Shown here: positions 1 to 7,098 of the stretch, piece by piece | How positions within the stretch are numbered: position 1 is the first letter of the stretch | Layout: each line of letters starts with the position of its first letter | Assembly: GCA_964613745.1 (NCBI GenBank) | Contig: CAZTJA010000025.1 | Span: 1 to 33,218 of the forward strand | DNA length: 33,218 nt | Reading direction: 5' to 3' | DNA from: CAZTJA01 sp964613745 | GTDB taxonomy: Bacteria; Desulfobacterota; Desulfomonilia; Desulfomonilales; Desulfomonilaceae | The notes under the pieces: model-generated | What the model was told of the DNA's origin: nothing | Database searches by the model: none | The model's input: only the letters and a program-made list of their open reading frames with translations | Program-made: the position numbers and the translations under genes

Positions 1-281
1 ATCACGGTAAGGAAGTCTATACACATTACGCCCACCTAAGCCGCATACTGGTGAGTAAAGGTCAGAAAGTATCGGCCGGAGACACAATCGGATTGATCGG
101 TAGCACAGGCAGATCCACGGCACCTCACCTTCATCTCGAAGTGAGAGTCGGCAGTCAATTATATAATCCCGTCAATTATTTTCCATGCAAAGAACTAAAG
201 AACATTGAAATAGCCAAGAGCTTTACCGACACTCCCATGGGACCTGTCGGCGCCAAAAGAAGACTTTCGGAAAAATATTGA
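1..281 (+). CDS. M23-family (LytM) metallopeptidase, C-terminal part
   Basis: The window opens inside this gene; the frame is open from position 3 and ends with TGA at 279-281, so only about 92 C-terminal residues are visible. Seen: a YAHLS segment (His codon 33-35) followed by GxxIGxTGRSTAPHLHLEV, whose HxH histidines lie at 126-128 and 132-134. These are the conserved zinc and catalytic histidine motifs of the LytM/M23 fold, and the GSTGRSTAPHLH signature is typical of the family. Known for the family: zinc-dependent cleavage of peptidoglycan peptide cross-bridges, or activation of amidases, in the periplasm or at the surface. The N-terminal signal peptide or coiled coil cannot be seen. About 38 residues follow the HLHLEV motif and form a short hydrophilic tail. 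The family call is firm; the exact role is unknown. Confidence 0.88.
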   Translation, partial: HGKEVYTHYAHLSRILVSKGQKVSAGDTIGLIGSTGRSTAPHLHLEVRVGSQLYNPVNYFPCKELKNIEIAKSFTDTPMGPVGAKRRLSEKY

Positions 282-437
282 ATTTATAAGACAAACTCTC
301 TCACATAGACGCTTTCACTGGAACTATTACGTCCCTACTCGTCTCTTAACTAGAGATAGTGAACTACAATCCGTCAGACCGGCGTTTTACTAATACGACT
401 CAATTTGTTCATATGCCGGTGATCCCAGGGTAAGACT
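282..437. other. Intergenic region upstream of the cheB-like gene
   Basis: There is no gene in these 156 bases. An inverted repeat ACCGGC (378-383) and GCCGGT (415-420) brackets a 31-nt spacer just before the downstream ribosome-binding site (AGGG at about 427-430). It could fold as a 5' leader stem or act as an operator, but it is short. No convincing -35/-10 pair was found. Confidence 0.3.
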
Positions 438-1490
438 ATGGTTCATCGGGACATCATTGTTATTGGCGCATCGGCAGGGGGTGTAGACGCTCTCAAACGG
501 ATTGTTTCGGGTTTGGACCCTGACTTACAGGCTGCAGTGTTTGTGGTTTTGCACCTGGCACCGACGTATCACAGTATTCTTCCGGAAATCTTGACTAATG
601 CAGGCCCTCTCCAGGCAATTCATCCACACGACGGTGAATCGATTAAGTCCGGAAGAATATTCGTCGCACCCCCGAATAATCATATGATTATGGAGTCTGG
701 GCTTATTCGCCTTTCTAATGGACCCAAACGAGATCACCACCGGCCTTCCATCGATCTCCTTTTTCAATCAGCGGCTCGAGTATATAACAACAGAGTGATC
801 GGCGTTGTCCTGACCGGCTGGGGCAGCGACGGTACTGCCGGGTTGGCTGCCGTCAAGCAACACGGGGGAATAGCGATTGTTCAGGATCCGAAAGAAGCTC
901 CATATAACGATATGCCACGAAATGCCGCCAGAGTAGTCCGTGTAGATTTTGGCTTAAAGCTTGATGAAATACCCGACAAGTTAAAATCACTGTCTGAGGA
1001 ACGTATTTTCGAGACATTTCTGAAATCAATACCTGAACCAACATCTAAGATAAATGACGAATTTTCACGTTTTTCTGAAAACGAATCGGAGTCGGCCGGT
1101 ACATTGTTGACCTGTCCTGAATGCGGTGGGGTTTTATGGGAGGTCACGGACGGGGGGCTAGTCAAATATACCTGTCATGTGGGTCATAGCTACGCCGAAC
1201 AAACATTGGTTGAAGAGCAAGCAGCCGGTTTGGAGAAAACTCTCTGGAAATCCGTGAGACTCTTTCGCGAAAAAGCGGCTCTCGCTAGGAGGCTTGCGAG
1301 ACGAGCAGGTTTGAAGGGACGCCATCTGGCGGAAAAGACATTTCGCCATGATGCCGATGAAGCCGAGGGACATGCCCACAAGGTAGAATCTCTGCTCTTA
1401 AGGGGCCTCTCTTCATCCGTACGGGCATTCGAAGCCGAAAGTTGCGATCACGAGTCATCCGCATCCAATTGTCGTGAGATGGAAAAATAG
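438..1490 (+). CDS. Stand-alone CheB-type protein-glutamate methylesterase with C-terminal zinc ribbon
   Basis: A 350-residue protein. The CheB catalytic domain starts at residue 1 with no receiver domain in front. The catalytic triad is visible as Ser12 in GASAGG, His39 in VLHLAP and Asp131 in LTGWGSDG, the three signature positions of CheB methylesterases. The C-terminal half holds CPECGG and YTCHVGHSY segments that look like a zinc ribbon, then a charged helical tail. This CheB plus CPxCGG architecture is familiar from non-chemotaxis CheB paralogues. In chemotaxis the enzyme removes methyl groups from, or deamidates, receptor glutamates; here no CheA, CheW, receptor or stand-alone CheR is in view, so the target is unknown. 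With no receiver domain, control is unlikely to be by phosphotransfer to this protein. The next gene encodes a second CheB domain, so the two are probably linked in function. Confidence 0.85.
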   Translation: MVHRDIIVIGASAGGVDALKRIVSGLDPDLQAAVFVVLHLAPTYHSILPEILTNAGPLQAIHPHDGESIKSGRIFVAPPNNHMIMESGLIRLSNGPKRDHHRPSIDLLFQSAARVYNNRVIGVVLTGWGSDGTAGLAAVKQHGGIAIVQDPKEAPYNDMPRNAARVVRVDFGLKLDEIPDKLKSLSEERIFETFLKSIPEPTSKINDEFSRFSENESESAGTLLTCPECGGVLWEVTDGGLVKYTCHVGHSYAEQTLVEEQAAGLEKTLWKSVRLFREKAALARRLARRAGLKGRHLAEKTFRHDADEAEGHAHKVESLLLRGLSSSVRAFEAESCDHESSASNCREMEK

Positions 1491-1495
1491 TCGTT

Positions 1496-1524
1496 TTGTT
1501 AAATCAGCCAATCTCTCATATAGT
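1496..1524 (+). promoter_or_regulatory. Predicted sigma70-type promoter of the CheB-CheR fusion gene
   Basis: TTGTTA (1496-1501) and TATAGT (1519-1524) are separated by exactly 17 nt, about 95 nt upstream of the downstream start codon. The match is 4/6 for the -35 and 5/6 for the -10. Just after it lies a small palindrome, GTAAG-T-CTTAC (about 1531-1541). This suggests that the fusion gene is transcribed on its own rather than only by read-through from the gene before it. Confidence 0.5.
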
Positions 1525-1609
1525 ATACTGGTAAGTCTTACTAAGCTGTTATAGCGTCGGAAGCATTAAAAGCACCACCACGATTTCAGCTCAGGTAGTT
1601 TAGGTTGAT

Positions 1610-1613
1610 GGAG
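1610..1613 (+). promoter_or_regulatory. Ribosome-binding site deciding the start of the CheB-CheR fusion
   Basis: GGAG lies 6 nt before the ATG at 1620. It overlaps the alternative starts TTG 1605 and ATG 1608, which have only an AGG at poor or long spacing. This favours initiation at 1620. Confidence 0.5.
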
Positions 1614-1619
1614 AAAAAG

Positions 1620-4600
1620 ATGCCAAGTTCTAAACGCCGGAATTCCAGTCGCTTGAAGGATCAGGACAAGAAAGATGTTTCTCCATCTGGTGGTGGGTCA
1701 GCTCCTGAGGATAACATTGTTCATGAGAAAAAAACTGATTTCCCGATTGTAGGTATAGGAGCATCTGCAGGAGGACTTGAGGCATTCGAGAGCCTGTTTA
1801 CAAATATCCCTCCCGATACCGGAATTGCATTTGTCATCGTCCAGCACCTCGACCCTAAGCACAAAAGCATTCTTACGGATCTCATACGTGGATTTACGCG
1901 AATGAAGGTTTCTGAAGTCGAAGATGGAATGTCCGTGGAACCCAACTGTGTCTACGTAATACCACCAAATAACGACATGATGTTACTGGATGGTAAATTG
2001 CACCTTCATAAGCAGCCTACTTCAGGTCTCCGGCAACCAATCGACTATTTTTTTCGTTCCTTGGCCGAAGATCGTAAAGAGAAAGCAATCGGCATCATTC
2101 TTTCCGGTACTGGGACTGAAGGAACTCTCGGTATTCGAAAGATAAAAGGTGAAGGCGGCATCGTCATGGTTCAGGAACCTGACACCGCCAAGTACGACGG
2201 CATGCCTAGAAGCGCAATTGCAACCGGCCTTGTTGATTACATCTTGCCCGTAGATAAATTAGCTGAAGAGTTGGTCGCGTATGTTCATCATCCTTATACA
2301 AAGCAAATGAGACAATCAGGTGATGAACAAGCACCGGTGGACCATCTTCACAAAATCTTCCTCTTAATTCGTTCCCACACCAGACATGACTTTTCACAAT
2401 ATAAGCACAGTACTATCATTCGCCGGATACAAAGGCGAATGGCAGTCAATCAGATGACTACCTTCGCGGATTATGTGCAATATCTGCAGCAATTTCCAAG
2501 TGAAATCGAAACCCTCTTTCGGGAACTACTCATAGGAGTAACCAATTTTTTCCGAGATCCTGAAAGTTTCGAAGTTTTAAAAAATAAGGTCATACCCGTC
2601 ATGTTTGAGAATGTGGGGAAAAAGTTGAATTTTAGAGCTTGGGTACCTGGTTGTTCGACGGGTGAAGAAGCGTACTCTTTGGCTATATTGATTCAGGAAT
2701 ACATGGACGCCTTCCAATGCGACACCAATGTGCAAATCTTTGCGACGGATATCGATCGAGAGGCGATAGAAACAGCACGATTAGGTGCGTATCCGCTCAG
2801 TATTTCAGCCGACGTTTCCCCGGAAAGACTTCAACGTTTTTTCATTAGAAGAGAAAATTCTTACGTCGTGAAAAAATCGATTCGGGAAATGGTAGTTTTT
2901 GCCGAACAGAATCTGATTGCCGATCCTCCTTTTTCAAAACTGGATTTAGTCAGTTGTCGAAATCTGCTCATTTACATGGGCACCGAATTACAAAAGAAAA
3001 TTATTCCAATTTTTCATTATGCCCTCACAAAAAATGGAATTCTTCTCTTGGGAACCTCAGAAACCATCGGGCAATTTTCAGATCTTTTTGTGACAATTGA
3101 TAGAAAATGGAAGATTTACGAGAAAAGATCTTTAATTGGGGCAACTACAGCTCCGGAATTCTCATCCGGAACGTTGGAGACAAATCCGTACACCATTGAC
3201 GGCCACACGCGAATCGGGCTGACGCGAAGAGCGGAATATAAGGACTTGTCCCAGCGTTGTCTTTTGGAAAACTACTCCGTTTCCGGGGTCCTATTCAACG
3301 AAAAATATGAAATTCTCTATTTTCACGGTTCTACAACAAAATTCCTGCAACCCCCGTCCGGAGAAGCAAGTTGGAACATCTTGGGAATGGCCCGGGAAGG
3401 TTTAAAACTTGAGTTAGCCAATGCGATTAGAAAAGCCATGACCCATAAACAGCCGGTGAGATTAGAACGCATATCCGTCAAACTGAACGGTTCAGATATT
3501 CTGGCAAGTGTTACCGTTAGGCCCATTTTAGAGCCCCCTTCCAAGCGGGGCTTAATGTTTGCCGTTTTTGAAGAAATCACGAAGGATGAAGCTACCGAGA
3601 AATTAGAGTCATCTGATGCGGCTGCCGACGAGAATCTTAAGAAGAAAATAAAACAGATGCAAAACGAATTGGCTTCAACCAAAGAATATCTCCAAACCGC
3701 AATTGAAGAAATTGAAACATCGAATGAAGAATTGAAATCCACCAACGAAGAACTACAGTCAGCAAATGAAGAACTACAGAGCACAAACGAGGAGCTGGAA
3801 ACGGCAAAAGAAGAGCAGCAGTCCGTCAATGAAGAGCTGGTCACGGTAAATTCCGAGTTGCAGCAGAAAATAGATGCTCTTTCCAAAGCCAACGATGACA
3901 TGAATAATCTGTTGGCAAGCACTCAAATAGGAACAATCTTTCTGAACACTAATCTCAGTATTCAAAGATTCACACCGGCGGTTACCAAAATCATCAATCT
4001 TATACAGTCCGATGTCGGGCGTCCCGTCAGCCACATTGTTTCAAATCTGCACTATGACAATCTTGTTCAAGATGTTGAAGAAGTTTTGAGCACTCTTGTT
4101 TCCAAGAAAATTGAAGTTCAAACTAAGAATGGTCGATGGTACTTCATGAATTTGCTCCCATATCGAACCACTGAGAACGTTATTGAAGGAGTGGTCGTCA
4201 CTTTTGTTGAAATAACGGACAGAAAACACATAGAGGAGTCCGTCCGCTTGGCAAACAACTACTCGGAATCGCTGCTTAGCGTTTCTCGATCCCCTTTCGC
4301 AGTGCTCAATACAAATCTGAAAGTTATCTGGATGAACAAGGCTATGCAATCAGTCCTCAAAGGATCCATGGGAGATGATTTGGAAGCCCGGTTATTTGAT
4401 TGGGAATCACACAGTTTCATCTCTCCCGAATTCAGAGATTTTTTCGAAAAGCAAGTGGCAACGGGCAAGGTCATTGAAGATTACGAGTTGAAGGTGGAAT
4501 GTTCAAACGGTTCGATTCGCAAATTCATCACGAACGCGAAATTGCAGGAAAAGTCTCCCGGTGTTTTTCCCGTGATTTTAATATCCTTCGAGGAGCTTCC

Positions 4601-4631
4601 TGCAACCGGAAATGATTCTGTTTTAGGATAA
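1620..4631 (+). CDS. CheB-CheR fusion signalling protein with coiled coil and PAS domains
   Basis: About 1003 residues from ATG 1620; in-frame ATG 1608 and TTG 1605 are alternatives. Domains in order: a charged low-complexity N-tail of about 40 residues; a CheB methylesterase domain with the GASAGG serine, QHLDP histidine and LSGTGTEG segment; a CheR methyltransferase domain with the SAM-binding PGCSTGEEAYSLA motif, FATDID and SCRNLLIYM; a PAS-like region; a long coiled coil built of repeated NEEL units; and two C-terminal PAS-type segments. In CheB the aspartate of the triad normally lies in the TGxGxDG loop. Here that loop reads GTGTEG, so Glu stands where Asp is expected, which may weaken the esterase. 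There is no C-terminal histidine kinase, unlike many relatives. The pairing with the preceding CheB gene and the absence of chemotaxis genes point to a non-flagellar signalling role. It is predicted to be cytoplasmic. Confidence 0.87.
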   Translation: MPSSKRRNSSRLKDQDKKDVSPSGGGSAPEDNIVHEKKTDFPIVGIGASAGGLEAFESLFTNIPPDTGIAFVIVQHLDPKHKSILTDLIRGFTRMKVSEVEDGMSVEPNCVYVIPPNNDMMLLDGKLHLHKQPTSGLRQPIDYFFRSLAEDRKEKAIGIILSGTGTEGTLGIRKIKGEGGIVMVQEPDTAKYDGMPRSAIATGLVDYILPVDKLAEELVAYVHHPYTKQMRQSGDEQAPVDHLHKIFLLIRSHTRHDFSQYKHSTIIRRIQRRMAVNQMTTFADYVQYLQQFPSEIETLFRELLIGVTNFFRDPESFEVLKNKVIPVMFENVGKKLNFRAWVPGCSTGEEAYSLAILIQEYMDAFQCDTNVQIFATDIDREAIETARLGAYPLSISADVSPERLQRFFIRRENSYVVKKSIREMVVFAEQNLIADPPFSKLDLVSCRNLLIYMGTELQKKIIPIFHYALTKNGILLLGTSETIGQFSDLFVTIDRKWKIYEKRSLIGATTAPEFSSGTLETNPYTIDGHTRIGLTRRAEYKDLSQRCLLENYSVSGVLFNEKYEILYFHGSTTKFLQPPSGEASWNILGMAREGLKLELANAIRKAMTHKQPVRLERISVKLNGSDILASVTVRPILEPPSKRGLMFAVFEEITKDEATEKLESSDAAADENLKKKIKQMQNELASTKEYLQTAIEEIETSNEELKSTNEELQSANEELQSTNEELETAKEEQQSVNEELVTVNSELQQKIDALSKANDDMNNLLASTQIGTIFLNTNLSIQRFTPAVTKIINLIQSDVGRPVSHIVSNLHYDNLVQDVEEVLSTLVSKKIEVQTKNGRWYFMNLLPYRTTENVIEGVVVTFVEITDRKHIEESVRLANNYSESLLSVSRSPFAVLNTNLKVIWMNKAMQSVLKGSMGDDLEARLFDWESHSFISPEFRDFFEKQVATGKVIEDYELKVECSNGSIRKFITNAKLQEKSPGVFPVILISFEELPATGNDSVLG

Positions 4632-4706
4632 TTGTTACGTCACATCAGAGCTAGTCATTTCCGGCCATTACTCACGAGTTGATGTTGGTAATGAGGAGAT
4701 CCGGCG

Positions 4707-4781
4707 ATGAATAAGGATGAGGTGCCTCGAAAAGTGGATGAGTATCGTCGGCGTGAGCTCAACCTGGAACACCTCGACTAA
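4707..4781 (+). CDS. Possible 24-residue small protein or leader ORF
   Basis: A short ORF starts with ATG 4707, 8 nt after a good GAGGAG ribosome-binding site (4693-4698), and ends with TAA 4779-4781, 15 nt before the next gene. The product is highly charged (Lys, Arg, Asp and Glu make up more than half) and begins MNKDEVPRK. I recognise no family. The strong Shine-Dalgarno sequence contrasts with the weak one of the next gene, so it could act as a translational feeder. It may equally be chance. Confidence 0.25.
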   Translation: MNKDEVPRKVDEYRRRELNLEHLD

Positions 4782-4796
4782 TCCGATTTTCAGAGA

Positions 4797-5414
4797 ATGC
4801 CTTCAGACCTCATCCAGATTTTCACTCGATTCCCCATCGCTGGGCTGACGAAAACCAGATTAATACCCATTGTAGGCCCAATCAAAGCGGCGGAAATCCA
4901 GAAGAACATGACCGAGCACCTCATGAAAAGTGTTTCCGATTTCCTCAGGGAACGTTTAGCAAGCGTTCAGGTGCATTTTGAAGGGGCACATAAAGATGAT
5001 ATGAAGAACTGGTTGGGACCTGGTTGGGATTTTGTTCCACAAACTGAGGGCCACATTGGAGAGCGTATGGAACACGCCTTCCGTGCCGGGTTCAGTCAGG
5101 GATTTTCACGAGTTGTCCTGATTGGGTCCGATTGTCCCGGGATAACTGCGACCATCATATCGTCCGCATTTGCCTGCTTGAAAACACAGGAGGTAGTTAT
5201 CGGACCCGCGGCCGACGGAGGTTATTACTTGATCGGCATGAAGCACTTAACCCGTGAACTTTTCGCCGGAATATCATGGGGAACGGACCGTGTGCTCTCT
5301 CAGACGCTGAAAAAACTGAACACTTTACGGAAAACCTACCAATTGATACAGGAGTTGCACGATGTGGACCGCCCCGATGACCTCCCTGAGTATTACAAAT
5401 CAATAGAGCCGTAA
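4797..5414 (+). CDS. rSAM/selenodomain-associated transferase 1 (TIGR04282 / DUF2064 family)
   Basis: A 205-residue GT-A-fold nucleotidyltransferase/glycosyltransferase-like protein. Seen: the N-terminal FTRFPIAGLTKTRL segment (residues about 9-22), equivalent to the family's PxxGxxKTRL signature; IGSDCPG in the middle, a putative metal and nucleotide site; and GPAADGGYYLIGM. Length is usual for the family. The gene sits 13 nt before a TIGR04283-type glycosyltransferase, the standard partner. Known: this pair co-occurs across genomes with a radical-SAM protein, which in cyanobacteria has been linked to arsenosugar synthesis. No such radical-SAM gene lies in this window, so the pathway here is open. 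The start ATG has only a weak ribosome-binding site, but the N-terminal motif fits it. Confidence 0.83.
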   Translation: MPSDLIQIFTRFPIAGLTKTRLIPIVGPIKAAEIQKNMTEHLMKSVSDFLRERLASVQVHFEGAHKDDMKNWLGPGWDFVPQTEGHIGERMEHAFRAGFSQGFSRVVLIGSDCPGITATIISSAFACLKTQEVVIGPAADGGYYLIGMKHLTRELFAGISWGTDRVLSQTLKKLNTLRKTYQLIQELHDVDRPDDLPEYYKSIEP

Positions 5415-5427
5415 CCGAGATCGGAAT

Positions 5428-6120
5428 ATGATACGCTTTTCCGTTATAATTCCAACAATTAACGAGGAATTAAACATCCGTGCTGCAATCGAATCAATCG
5501 GAACACACTCGGAAGTAGAAGTAATTGTGGTAGATGGCGGTAGCTCGGATTCAACGTGTTCAATCGTCACAGCTTTGTCGAACACATGGAATGCTCGACT
5601 CGTTGTCTCTCCTAAGGGGCGTGCGCGACAACTGAACATGGGAGCGGAGTCTGCCGCTGGAGAAATTCTTGTTTTTCTCCATGCCGATACTCGTTTGCCG
5701 TTAGACTGGAAAGAGTCAATTTCCAGGGCTTTCGATGACGGCGGCATCATCGGAGGCGCATTCAGGTTGAGATTTGATGATGAAACCCCTGCAATGAATT
5801 GTATCGCCGGCCTGGCCAATGTACGATCCACGTTTTTGAATTTGCCGTACGGAGATCAGGCGATATTCGTGGATGCAAACATCTTCAGAAAAATGAGGGG
5901 TTTTAGGCAAATTGACATAATGGAAGATTTTGATTTCGTTAAAAGACTACGATATCATGGAAAAATTATCATCCTCAACTCGTGTGTAATCACATCCGCC
6001 AGGCGCTGGCAAAAAGTAGGATTGCTCAAGACCAGTCTGATTAATCAGGTCATGATCATTGGTTACTACATGGGTTTTTCACCCGAGACGCTCTTTCGTC
6101 TCTATCATCGTTGGAAATGA
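5428..6120 (+). CDS. rSAM/selenodomain-associated transferase 2, family 2 glycosyltransferase (TIGR04283)
   Basis: A 230-residue cytoplasmic GT-A glycosyltransferase. Seen: SVIIPTINEELNI at the N-terminus, VIVVDGGSSDST (nucleotide binding), a segment RARQLNMGAESAAGEI followed by FLHADT, whose HAD acts as the DxD-like metal site, GGAFRLRF, and YGDQAIFV. The run of these motifs and the short length match the TIGR04283 subfamily rather than polysaccharide synthases; there are no membrane segments beyond a weakly hydrophobic C-terminus. It lies in an operon with the TIGR04282-like gene before it (13 nt gap) and the epimerase after it (9 nt gap), so the three probably act on one glycoconjugate or small sugar product. 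Acceptor and donor are unknown. Confidence 0.85.
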   Translation: MIRFSVIIPTINEELNIRAAIESIGTHSEVEVIVVDGGSSDSTCSIVTALSNTWNARLVVSPKGRARQLNMGAESAAGEILVFLHADTRLPLDWKESISRAFDDGGIIGGAFRLRFDDETPAMNCIAGLANVRSTFLNLPYGDQAIFVDANIFRKMRGFRQIDIMEDFDFVKRLRYHGKIIILNSCVITSARRWQKVGLLKTSLINQVMIIGYYMGFSPETLFRLYHRWK

Positions 6121-6129
6121 GTTCTCGTC

Positions 6130-7098
6130 ATGCATTTTTTGGTTACAGGGGCATCTGGTTTTGTTGGGGGAAATTTGGTGGAACTTCTTTGTTCGCGTGG
6201 CCACGAAGTGACATGTGCATCGAGAAATCCCCTTAATGCGAAAAAATTACATGGAATGCCTGTAACTCTAATCGGCAATGACGACATCTCTAATTCTCTC
6301 GAAGACAAGCATCACGACTATGTAATTCATATCGGAGGAGCTACCAGGGGAATCAATTGGGTTCAGTATCTCAATGCAAATGTCGAATTTACCCGCCATG
6401 TGTTGAAGGCGTCGCTAACTGCACAAATTAAACGATTTGTATTCGTAAGTTCCCAGGCAGCCGTCGGTCCCAGCAAGTCACTTCATGAACCGGTAGACGA
6501 AAATTCAGTACCGAATCCGATAACCTACTACGGTAAATCCAAATTATTGGCCGAGCGAATCGTTCAGAATGCCGCTGCTCAGTTGCCCATCACCATAATT
6601 CGGCCAAGCACGGTCTTCGGTCCAGGGGACTACGATGTCTTGCCCGCTTTTAAAATGGCCAAAACAGGGATTATACCTGTTCTCAACCATGGTGACAGCG
6701 CAATCACTATGGTTTACGTGAGAGATCTTGCTGAAGGCATTTATATTGCTTCACAGAATCCAGCGGCCATCGGCGAAACCTTCATGATGGGAAATGAATT
6801 TCCCACGTTCTGGAAGAATTTCCTTTTTGAAATAGCTAAGTCATTTGGAAAAAATCCATTCGGTTTGCCCTTGCCCCTTGGAATTATGAGACTCATTTGT
6901 GAATTCGGAGAGATCGGCGGAAGAGTTTCAAGGCGGGCAAATCTCATGAGGCGGGAAAAATTCGAAGAAATGAAACACCGTTATTGGATTTGTTCATCCC
7001 AGAAAGCAAAGACCCTTCTCAATTGGCAAGCAGCCACTCCTCTCAAAATTGCGATTTCAGAGACGGGCCATTGGTATAAGAAAAACGGGCTGCTCTAA
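6130..7098 (+). CDS. NAD-dependent epimerase/dehydratase (extended SDR)
   Basis: A 322-residue Rossmann-fold sugar-nucleotide-type epimerase/dehydratase. Seen: the GASGFVGGN dinucleotide-binding loop at residues 7-15, a serine segment FVSSQAA, the catalytic YxxxK in TYYGKSK, and the downstream RPSTVFGPGD motif typical of extended SDRs. The start ATG lies 9 nt after the glycosyltransferase stop, so it is the last gene of a three-gene operon. Its TAA stop (7096-7098) overlaps the stop of the convergent helicase gene. Substrate cannot be assigned: candidates are a UDP-sugar or a hopanoid/sterol-type alcohol as in other NDP-sugar-epimerase-like proteins. Length and motifs are complete. Confidence 0.85.
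   Translation: MHFLVTGASGFVGGNLVELLCSRGHEVTCASRNPLNAKKLHGMPVTLIGNDDISNSLEDKHHDYVIHIGGATRGINWVQYLNANVEFTRHVLKASLTAQIKRFVFVSSQAAVGPSKSLHEPVDENSVPNPITYYGKSKLLAERIVQNAAAQLPITIIRPSTVFGPGDYDVLPAFKMAKTGIIPVLNHGDSAITMVYVRDLAEGIYIASQNPAAIGETFMMGNEFPTFWKNFLFEIAKSFGKNPFGLPLPLGIMRLICEFGEIGGRVSRRANLMRREKFEEMKHRYWICSSQKAKTLLNWQAATPLKIAISETGHWYKKNGLL

Noticed and set aside
3680..3860. Tandem DNA repeat in the CheB-CheR fusion
   Set aside because: The repetition encodes the usual heptad-like coiled coil of this protein family and is not a mobile or CRISPR repeat.
3323..3922. 199-codon minus-strand ORF, rich in Ser
   Set aside because: It is the antisense of the repeated NEEL coiled coil of the CheB-CheR fusion; its Ser-rich composition is explained by that repeat and there is no ribosome-binding site or family motif.
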